Both the position numbers and the translations under genes were made by a program. From Spirogloea muscicola (Eukaryota > Streptophyta > Zygnematophyceae > Spirogloeales > Spirogloeaceae): 28,274 bases of DNA. The stretch is from contig WELB01000087.1 of NCBI GenBank assembly GCA_009602725.1, positions 331,691-359,964 of the forward strand, given 5' to 3'. The notes under the pieces were generated by a model. The model was not told the DNA's origin. It did no database searches and was given only the letters and a program-made list of their open reading frames with translations. Of this stretch, positions 1 through 8,600 are shown one piece after another (position 1 is the first letter of the stretch; the number at the start of each line of letters is the position of its first letter).

Positions 1-928
1 ACGGCTCTTGACCCCCCCCCCCCCCCCAAACACAAAGCTCGCGACCTTGTGCGGCGGACCACTCGCCGCCGCCGCCGCCGACCCCGCCGCCGCCGCCGCC
101 GCCGTCGCCGTCGCCGTCGCCAACGCCGCCGTTGACGCCGGTTGTGGAGGGCGTCGCCGTGGCGGGGGGGGACCTTGGCCGGCGGCCTCTGCCTTGGTGC
201 GCTCTAATCACTGACAAACCAATTCCGTCGCCTAACGCTCCCACTTTACTCCGGCCCCCGCGCAACGTTCGTTCGACGTTACCAGAGGCCGTTCCAGCGG
301 ACAGATCAAAACCGCGGTCAAATACGGGGCCCCCTGATGATCACCCGGACAGACGGGACTCACCCCCCCACCTTCCGGCGGGTGGGGCACAAGGGGGGGG
401 GCGTCCCGCCCGTTGGGGGCGCCTGTCGCAGCCCATGCCCCCACGCCTTTGGACTCGCTTCGGAGCGGACGACGAGCCACCCCGGCTCCGGCTCTCTGGG
501 TCAATGAATGCTTGCTTGAACTGCCCCTCGATCGATCACAGAGCGAGGAAAGAATGCGGCTGACGATGTGAAAAGAGCGGCTGTAAAAGCCAGCCAGTTG
601 ATCAGAACGGTGATGGAAGACAACATGGCCCGCCGATGCCGCCCGACGCATGCCCCCCCCGCCCTACTCCCGGCCGGGAGCAGCGTCGAGCGACGAGCTC
701 GTGCCACGTGGACATTCACATGCCGTCAGATACATATAGATCAGCGGACCACGCTCCCCGGAGTTGGGCATCCTGTTTCATAGCCCATCTTCGCCTCCTG
801 GATGAGCATTGCGCGCCGTCTCTCCTGGATAGCGACCGTCATCCAGAGCATGCCTTTGGCCCAGGTTCCTGAGCCAGAGACTTGCGGTTGTTGCTACATG
901 TTTACTAAGCGCCATCCGCACTTGCCAC
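1..928. other. Gene-free low-complexity region
   Basis: No recognisable gene is seen. The stretch opens with a run of 16 C (12-27) and a GCC/GTC trinucleotide tract (about 65-132), followed by GC-rich sequence with short overlapping open frames on both strands whose translations are Arg/Pro/Gly-rich and match no family I know. The longest frames (about 140 aa on each strand between 132 and 651) overlap each other antisense, as expected of stop-poor GC-rich DNA. It could hold the edge of a gene lying outside the window, but nothing shows this. Confidence 0.6.
12..132. repeat. Poly-C run and (GCC)n microsatellite
   Basis: A 16-base C homopolymer lies at 12-27. A (GCC)n tract with GTC interruptions runs from about 65 to 132. 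The same trinucleotide recurs at 5041-5070, 5396-5412, 5574-5602, about 15133-15160, 15566-15592 and 20847-20877, so it is the dominant microsatellite of the window. Confidence 0.9.
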
Positions 929-1094
929 TTGTCTTGTCTTGCTAATTGGGTTGCGCTTTGTGCTGGACTACCCCCGACTTTGTCCCATATTCAGGGCTTC
1001 GCCTTGTCAAGCCTTTCATTTTGCATGTACTTCGGCTTTTGCATGCAGTGTACCGGCTCGGCTCTGCCTCCCCTTCTTTTCATGCGCATTGCAT

Positions 1095-1152
1095 GCCATC
1101 TCTCTCTTTTGGGCTGGCCTTTGACGGCCACTGCCTCATTTGAAAGAGCTAC
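1095..1152 (-). repeat. Dispersed repeat, partial diverged copy
   Basis: The plus strand reads TTTTGGGCTGGCCTTTGACG and then a GCCACTG...TTTGAAAGAGC stretch. This matches, with gaps, the reverse complement of the repeat seen at 2131-2205 and the same-strand sequence at 4136-4209. It is the most diverged copy in the window. Confidence 0.5.
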
Positions 1153-1753
1153 TTCTCCATAAGCAAGCCCGCCGGTTGTGAGCCGAGCAGACCAAGCCCG
1201 GACTCCTACTGGCGACTCTACCGTGTGCTCACGCGCCCACTATATCACTGTCTGGGCTTAGCTCTCTTGCAGGCATCTCCCTATCTTGCATCGTGCATCC
1301 ATGACTGGCTATTGACATATACTGGCTCATCCTTGCTGGACTGTTGAGACCTTGCGGAGGACCTGGAGATCCTTGCGGAACTGCTTTGGCCAGTGGCAAG
1401 CCAAGGCAACTCCTGACCGTTGGAGGGCAATCTCACAGACGGAGCAAGGTTAGGATGCCATTTTTGTGAGGCTGATAGTGTGCCCTGTACGTCATAGCAA
1501 TCCTCAGTGTGCTTTCAAGGGAGATAATCGACTGAAGAACACTGAATGCTATCTGGACCCTTACTGGAGCTATGGCTCCTGATGGTGGCTATTGAGCTGG
1601 TCCGCAGCAACAGTGACGTACTCTGAGCTTGCCCTGCCACCTGCCTTTGCTTACGCGACAGTGATGGGCCAGACATTTCGGAGGCTTGACTTGAAGAGGA
1701 GGTGGCCTCGACTCCACTTAACATGGATGCTTGGCAGATGGGAAGGGTCACTT

Positions 1754-1783
1754 AGGCAGGCAGGGCAGGCAGGCAGGCAGGGT
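1754..1783. repeat. (GGCA)n microsatellite
   Basis: A short imperfect tetranucleotide tract of repeated GGCAGGCAGG units, in non-coding sequence. Confidence 0.7.
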
Positions 1784-2130
1784 AGATGAGTGGCCGTGGA
1801 AGAGGAAGCAGCTCTGCCACAAAAGGGGCAATGGCTGTGGAAAGCCGGCGAGAGATGTCGAAAGAATGATGACAGCTCTACCAATGTGAGGCAATGGCTG
1901 TTTACTAAGTCTGAAAGAGGGGTAGTCGTACTTGTATTCAGAAGGAAAGGCAAGGCAGTGGCCTGATTTAACTAGCTCAGAAGAAAGGCACCGAAGTGCA
2001 AGTGTTTGAGAACAAGCTTCGCCGAAGCGGTGGCGGATGACGAGCTGACAGGGACTCTAAGGTCAAGGAGGGAAATGGCGGCTGGCCAGACAATAGCTTC
2101 CAAAGGGGACGGTCGCAAGTTGGGAGAAGG

Positions 2131-2205
2131 ACAGCGCTTCCGAACTGACTGGTGGCTGTGAGAGGCCAGCCCAAAGAAATGGACAAGGTCTGGAGGGGCC
2201 GAATG
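2131..2205 (+). repeat. Dispersed ~75-bp repeat, left inverted copy
   Basis: Begins ACAGCGCTTCCGAACTGACT and continues with GGTGGCTGTGAGAGGCCAGC and an AAAGAAATGGACAAGG segment. Its reverse complement is found at 4136-4209 with the same tips (ends GGAAGCGCTGT), so the two form an inverted pair around the LINE remnant. Same-strand copies occur at 18881 and 19169. It does not code for anything recognisable. Confidence 0.8.
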
Positions 2206-2382
2206 GCGTATGAAACGAGATACTAAGAGAAGAAGTAGCTCTTCCGAAGGGAGAGAGAAAGCGCGCAGGGCGCATGAAATGAAAGGGAGGCCAGTTCAAG
2301 CCAATACATTGTTCAGGCAGAGTCTAGGGCAAACTAAACAAGGCTACATAATGTGACCTAAACTAAGGTGCCTAAGGTGACA

Positions 2383-4115
2383 TTAGTACCCACGGGTGAG
2401 CACAAACAAGTCTGACAAGCTAACTTGAGGAGCTGGAGCGCCGCCGCGAAAGCCAGAGGCCTTAGTTAGAGCTCGCCCTGCACGTTGATGAAGAGCAAAT
2501 GCTTGCGAGCGCTGCAAACTAAGCAAGAGCCGCATTCTATTGTATGCAACTAAGGCCTGCATAATGCTGGAGTGGCCCAAGCTGCCCCCCGACTTCGACG
2601 ACGCGCATCAACCAGCCGGGCCAAATGCTGGATCAGGAAGGACCATTTCACGCCGTAGCCTCCGTAGATATCCATGGCACACGGGTAATGATGGTCCCCT
2701 CGGGGATGGTCCTGGTAGTGCCGCTCCTTCTTGCGCTCCGCGCTGGACGTGGCCCAGCCAGACACGGTTGACGTGGGTGCGCCAGCCTTGTATGCGTCGA
2801 TCAGTACCACGTCCAAGAGCAGACGAGGCCCACCGCCCCGGGGGGTGGCGACCACGTCCAGACGCCGCACGTACAGCTTGCCGCACCTTGAGGAGACTGG
2901 CATGATGCTGGACACCTCCATCGCCGGATGATATCCCGCCTCTCGCACAATTCCAAACATAGTATCCCTAGAGTAAGTCGTGGGAGGCAATGCGCTCACC
3001 CCCCTCAACACACCTCAGCAAGTGCGCAGCTAGAGCAAGCTTGTCATCGACAATGTGGCCACACTGGCACTGGCGGATGCCAGCCAAGCAAGGGGGGGGA
3101 GGCCGAGGTGGTGGTGGAGCGCTGTGCGAAAGACGTTGTCTGAGAGCCGAAGGGACTCGTATATCGGCAGAGCGTTTAGCCACTCAGACGCGCCTGGGGA
3201 GCTGATGGAAAGGAGCCGGGTGAGGCCACGTCCATCGTCCTTGAGCAGTCCCTTCAATTCAGAGGCGGCCTGCACGTCCGCAGCGTGAGTGTAGTGGGCC
3301 TGCAATTTCCTGTCAGAACAGCGTGCCCATGCCGCAAAATCGAGAGAGAGAGAAAATCTGCATGACCCTCTGCAAGAGTTGGTAAGCAGCACGAGAGGTC
3401 ACATTGTGCTGCGGTTAAAGAAAGCTGGAAGGGCGGGTTCCCCGTTCCAACACCCGCTATGGCGGGTGCTAAAACAGCCTGGCCCCTCAGGAGAAAGCGA
3501 CTGGAGATGGTGGAGGCCACTTGGGCCCAGCAACCCAGATGAGCTGCTTGGGACAGGCGAGCCAGTGGACGGCACCCAAGGCCGCCTTTGCTGGTAGGAA
3601 GGGTACACTGTAGGATGGCCGCCCGCGTGGCCGATAGATTGGGATGGTCCATCAGGCCATGAAGAGCCTGTTGGAGTCTGGAGTCCACGGTAGAGTAGAT
3701 GGCGTTGAGTGCAGAGGTGGGGGGCACAGTCCGCAACAGGTAAGTGAGACGCTGGGCCACACCCCGGGTGAGGATGGCCACTGCAAGCTGCGCGTCCTGT
3801 AAGGAGGGGAGGGCCGGGAGGGTCTGGAGATGGTTCTCAAGGGTGGACTCCACAACTTGCTCCACATGCGCAGCAGCCCCCAACGGGGCTCCAAGCACCA
3901 CCATGCCGAGTGGTGGGGTCTGGCACCCAGCCGGCAGCGTGATGGAGGGAGGGATGCCGACTGGAGACCAGGCTGAGAACTTATCAGGCCGGATGTTGAA
4001 GCCGAGGCTGTAAAGTTCGCACTCCAACGTGCTGTGAGCGCCGGTGACTTGGATCGGGGATCCCACCAGGGTGGTGTCGTCGGCGATTGCACTAATTGCT
4101 GCTGTCTTAGAAATT
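2383..4115 (-). mobile_element. 5'-truncated, frameshifted non-LTR retrotransposon (LINE) with RLE
   Basis: Read on the minus strand, the element begins inside the reverse transcriptase palm. The catalytic box reads AISAIADDTTLVGSP (the two Asp codons lie near 4076-4081), followed by the LINE-type stretch ELYSLGFNIRPDKFSAW. A thumb/connector region follows (GGLGCRPLARLSQAAHLG). Then comes GASEWLNALPIYESLRLSD and a C-terminal cysteine/histidine motif (CQCGHIV, then H and C). Next is a restriction-like endonuclease core with Arg-Leu-Asp, 14 residues, then Asp, followed by ERKKERHYQDHP and AMDIYGGYG. The tail ends SLSDLFVLTRGY. The RT N-terminus is missing. The frame changes about four times (near 3300, 3065, 2985 and 2565), so the copy cannot encode a working protein. 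The domain order fits RLE-type non-LTR elements; the clade is not assigned. The 5' junction abuts the dispersed repeat at 4136. Confidence 0.85.
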
Positions 4116-4135
4116 AGTATATTGCTTTTTGCGCC

Positions 4136-4209
4136 ATCGGCCCCTTCAGACCCTTGTCCATTCTTCTGGGCTGGCCTCTCACAGCCACCAGTCAATTTGG
4201 AAGCGCTGT
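4136..4209 (-). repeat. Dispersed ~75-bp repeat, right inverted copy
   Basis: The plus strand reads GGCCCCTTCAGACCCTTGTC, then a CTGGGCTGGCCTCTCACAGC segment, ending TTTGGAAGCGCTGT. It is the reverse complement of 2131-2205 with a few mismatches and directly adjoins the truncated 5' end of the LINE remnant. Confidence 0.8.
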
Positions 4210-4251
4210 TACTTTCTTTGGAAGGGGCTGCTGCTTCGACCGATCGGAAGA

Positions 4252-4475
4252 GCCGCTTCTTCTGGCAGAAAGAAGAAGAAAGAAAGTGCTCGCCCATTGA
4301 GGATAGGGGCTGGAAAAGCCAGCCCAAAAAAGCATGAGCAGAGTACGAAAAGGGCTCGCCCATTGAGCCGCTTCTTCTGGCAGAGGCTTCTCAAAGAAGA
4401 AAGGGCTCGCCCATTGAGGATAGGGGCTGGACAAGCCAGCCCAAAAAAGAATGAACAAAGAACGAGAAGGGGGCC
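4252..4475 (+). repeat. Tandem duplication (~118-bp period) of a hairpin-containing repeat
   Basis: Two units share CCGCTTCTTCTGGCAGA followed by CTCGCCCATTGAGGATAGGG. The second block is at about 4290-4353 and again at 4409-4472. A partial third CTCGCCCATTGAG lies at 4355. Each full unit contains the small palindrome GGGCTGG/CCAGCCC around a five-base loop, then AAAAAAG.ATGA.CA, which links it to the dispersed repeat family. Reverse-oriented and partial relatives occur at 19054-19092 and 19325-19390. Confidence 0.8.
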
Positions 4476-4680
4476 AGAGGAAGCCAGAGGAAGCGCTAAG
4501 AAACCAAAGCACACAAAGGCTTCTCAAACTGTCCTGCAGCACCTTCCTCGCAACGGCGAGGGGCCAGCTGGGAAGGGTGACGCGGCGGCTTGCGTCAAGT
4601 GGGGAGGGAGGGGGCGCGCGGAGGAGGAAGGCTGCCGGGTCCCATTTTGCTCAGGCGCCCCCTTCCCAACCCCCCTCCTC

Positions 4681-4889
4681 CACGTGTCGGGCCGCGAAGG
4701 CCCGAGCGGCAACGTGACGTCGACCACGTGGCAGCGAATCCTGCGGGGCCCGCAAAGAGGCGCCCCCATCCGGCATCGGACGGCCATGGGCTGGCCGCCG
4801 CGCCGGATCGGGCGGCGGCAATTGGCCCGTCAGGCGGCGGGCTGAGTGGCCGCGACCATGGGCGCCACGCGCCCCGGGCCGTGACGTCA
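4681..4889 (+). promoter_or_regulatory. Cluster of ACGT-core (bZIP-type) elements upstream of the ABC transporter
   Basis: The sequence contains CCACGTGT (G-box core at 4681-4686), GTGACGTCGA (core near 4714-4721), CCACGTGGC (G-box and ABRE-like, core at 4725-4730) and a perfect palindromic TGACGTCA at 4882-4889. All lie 190-400 bases before the presumed start codon at 5077. In plants such ACGT-core sites bind bZIP factors; the same use here is inferred. No TATA box was seen. Confidence 0.5.
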
Positions 4890-5040
4890 TTGAGCGCGAA
4901 AAGGGAGGCACCGGTAAGGGTGTCCCCGTGGGCCCGGGGAGGGGGGGAGGGAGGGGAGGAGGGGGGGCCAGGGAGGTGAAACGGCAAGCTAGTACTGCAG
5001 TTCCCGTCACTCTGCAGTCTCGGCAATCGCGGCGGCTGCT

Positions 5041-5070
5041 GCGGCGGCGGCGGCGGCGGCGGAGGCGGCG
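5041..5070. repeat. (CGG)n microsatellite in the 5' leader of the ABC gene
   Basis: A near-perfect CGG tract ends six bases before the ATG at 5077. It would give the mRNA a very GC-rich leader next to the start codon. Confidence 0.85.
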
Positions 5071-5076
5071 GCCGCC

Positions 5077-5570
5077 ATGGCGTCGCCGGCCGTGCCGCAG
5101 TTCGGCGTCTACGACCCGTCGCTAGCGGGCAGCGGGCTAACCGAGTGGGACTGGCGGGCCGAGGCGGCCGGCGACCCCGCAGCGGCGTTCGGCAACTCCT
5201 GCCGCTCCGACAGCGCCGCCGAGACCGACGAGCAGGCGCTCATCTACGCCGCGCTCGAGCGCCTGCCGACGTACGAGCGCCGCTTCGCCGCGCTCCTCCC
5301 CGACGGCGACGGCGCCGCCGCCGCTGCCGGCGGCGATGGCGATGAGGCCGTGGTCGATGGCAAGCCCACCCAGGTGGGCGACGCTCGATGCATGCCGCCG
5401 CCGCCGCCGCCGCCTCCACCGCCGCTGCCTCCGCCGTGCCAACTGCAGCTGCGGCCTGCGGTTCTGGCCGGTGGTCGTCGCAGCTCCTTGCTCCGACTTC
5501 GCGGCCGCCGCGGTCGGGCCATGGTCCGGATGCCTGATAGCTGACGCTGATGCACGAGCTATCGGCGCCT

Positions 5571-5602
<32 letters not shown>

Positions 5603-8600
5603 AGAAGAAGAACTTCCGGCAGGTGGATATGCGCACGCTCAAGCCCAAGGAGCGCATGGCGCTCGTGGAGCTCGCGCTGCAGGCAAGCCCACCACTGCTC
5701 TCGTCCCCACCAGCCCAGCTACTGCTGGGAGCACTGCCGCAGCCAGTGCCGCAGCTGTGGCCTCCATTGCCAGACAGCCCACCTGCCGATGCGCAGCGCT
5801 GCGCGGCGACGATCATCCTCTTACCGCGTGCCGGGCCTCTTTGTCGTCGTGATCGACAGACTAAGGAGCAGGACAACGAGAGGCTGCTCATGCGCCTGCG
5901 CGACCGCATCAACAAGTGAGCAGTCTGCACCGCTGCCGTCACTGCTGCCGCCGCCCGGCTTGCCTGCCTGTGCCTGATCTGCGGCAATGTCCTGAGCCAT
6001 GTCAAGCGGTAGCTCACAATATGCTGCTGCAGACTGCTCAAGCTCAGCGTTTGATCTGACGCAGTGCTCTGCCCTCCCTCTTTTGCGCGGCCGCCTTACC
6101 GCAGGGTTGGCATTCAGCTGCCGACGGTGGAGGTCCGCTTCCAGGACCTCAAGATCGATGCGGACATCTACGTCGGCAATCGCGCGCTGCCAACGCTCAT
6201 CAATTACCCCCGCAACATGCTCGAGGTGAGCCCAGGCCGGAGCCACCGAGGCTCTTTGCTCGCTTGCTCGGCCAGCGTCTAGCTTATTGACAAGAGCTGG
6301 CCTTTCAGCTGCTCACCTGCTCTTGCTGCTGCCGCAATGCCCCTCGTTGCAGGACCTGCTGGGCGCAATGCACCTGCTTCCGAGCCGCAAGAAGCCATTC
6401 CCAATTCTGCACTCACTCAGCGGCATCCTCAAGCCCGGCAGGTGAGCACACTGCTGGCAGGGTGTCCAGAAAGAGCAATCATAGATTGCTACCACTTAAG
6501 TTTGACTGTATGCTGCTAAGAGTTATTTGAGGAGCTGATTACAGTGCTCGCACATGCACTCCCGATGCAGGATGACACTGCTTCTGGGGCCGCCAGGCGC
6601 AGGCAAGACCACGCTCATGCTCGCTCTTGCTGGCAAGCTCAGCCAAGACCTGCGGGTGCGTACTGACGCTGCCACCTCCCAGTTACCTCTTAATCACGGA
6701 GCCTGTGCAGCACAGAAGGGCAGTGCCAGGCCGTACTAATATATGGGCACATGGAGACGCCGTGCTCTGTGGACACTGCACACGCACCCGCTGTTGGGAG
6801 CTCTGTCTGATACGAACAATCTCTGCCGCAGAAAACTGGGCGCATCATGTACAATGGGCACGATCTTACGGAGTTCATCCCGCAGCGGACGGCTGCGTAC
6901 ATCAGCCAGAACGACGTCCACATTGGCACGTTGACTGTGCGCGAGACGCTTGACTTCTCTGCCCGTGTCCAGGGCGCCAAGTATCGGTCTGGTGAGCTTT
7001 CCAAGCCCACATTGGCATCCTCCTCGCTGCCTCGCACTTGCGCGTGAGGACTCGATGCTTCTACATTACCCCAAGTAGCCTTCTTGATGAAGATTGCGCT
7101 GCTGCGGCGGCAATTGGATGACAGACTTGATTGAGGAGGTTATGACGCGTGAAAAAGGGATGGACATTCACCCTGAACCAGACCTGGACGCTGTCATGAA
7201 GGTGCGGGACAAGATCCAGCGGACGCTGTAGCCGTCGAGCTGCATTGCGTGCTCCTTGTCAGCCTTCGGTCTTGCACAATGTCTTGCAATACGAGGCTGC
7301 ATGCAGTCACAATTCACTTCACGCGCATGACTCTGTCAGGTCTGCACTTCCTCTTGTGTGGTCACTTGGCGGTTCACGTCCTCCATAGTACCGCGCCTGA
7401 CCAGCCTTGAGTGTGCCTGGCGGCCAGGGCATTGCGTTGAGCTCTGGCGACAGTGGGGCGCTTATCACGGACTACATCATGAAAATTCTTGGGCTGGACA
7501 TTTGCGCTGACACGCTCGTCGGCAACGAGATGATCAGAGGCATCTCGGGCGGCCAAAAGAAGCGCGTCACCACAGGCAAGGGACCAGTTGCAGTTCTTTT
7601 TATTTCGATAATATCATATTAAAATGAACCTCTCATACACAAAAGAAACATGCACAGGTCGTGTGATAGAGTTGCAACGTCCTGTTAAACGTAAATTGAA
7701 GGGGCTGCTTGAGTACACTTTGACAGTGGAGAGCTGGCGGTGTAATAGATGTACATATTGACGACTCGTTCCTGCTCGGAGCATGGCTCAGGTGAGATGG
7801 TGGTGGGGCCTAAGCGCACCATATTCATGGACGAGATCTCCACAGGGCTCGACTCCTCGACGACGTATGCGATCGTGCGCTGCATGCGCAACTTCACCCA
7901 CATCCTGCAGGGCACCATCCTTATGGCGCTGCTGCAGCCTGCGCCGGAGACATACAACCTCTTCGATGACATTCTGCTGCTCTCTGAGGGGCAGATCGTG
8001 TACCATGGCCCCAAGGACGGCGTTGAGGACTTCCTCCTGACGCTGGGCTTCAAGTGCCCCGAGCGCAAGGGCATCGCTGACTTCCTGCAAGAGGTTGGTG
8101 ATCAGCACTTGGCCCTACTCTTGCCTTCAGTCGGCAACATTAACGATCTGTCAATTGAATACAAGGACCCTGGTGTGTAGCATGGCCGACTTTCTGGCAG
8201 ACAGAAGCAAGTGCCATAGGGGGAAAGCTTGTGAGGCCTGTGGTGAAGCCCACAGGTTGACACCTGCAATTAAACTCTTGCTTCATGCAGGTCACGTCAA
8301 GCAAGGACCAGGAGCAGTATTGGGCAGACAAGAGCCGGCCATACAGCTATGTGCCGGTGGACACCATGGCACGTGCATTTGCCGATTATGAGCCAGGGCG
8401 AATGTTGCGAGAGGAGCTCAGGCAGCCATTTGACAAGCAACTGAGCCACCCGGCAGCGCTCGTGCACGGGCGCTATGGACTCAATCGCAAGGAGCTGTTC
8501 TTGGCTTTGTTTGCCCGCGAGTGGACGCTCATGAAGCGTGATGCATTCCTCTACGTCTTCAAAACTGCTCAAGTGGGTTACTTGCCCTGAGTCAAGGTTC

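Larger units (their letters stand above)
929..2130. other. Intergenic region with repeat remnants
   Basis: No gene is recognised in these 1.2 kb. Base composition is less GC-rich than in the first 900 bases. A partial copy of the dispersed GGCTGGCC repeat lies near 1095-1152, and a short (GGCA)n tract lies at about 1754-1783. Open frames here are all under about 100 aa and unlike any family I know. The rest is probably old repeat-derived DNA flanking the LINE remnant; that is inference from the repeat copies alone. Confidence 0.5.

Noticed and set aside
4192-4542. Minus-strand frames encoding repeated FGLA(C/F)PAPILNGRAL segments, a possible repeat protein
   Set aside because: The protein repeat simply reflects the 118-bp DNA tandem duplication of a non-coding dispersed repeat; frames differ between units and no start or promoter context supports translation.
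4595-5026. Overlapping open frames of 119-143 codons on both strands in the ABC promoter region
   Set aside because: Pro/Arg/Gly-rich translations in GC-rich DNA with no family resemblance; the region instead shows promoter-like ACGT elements.
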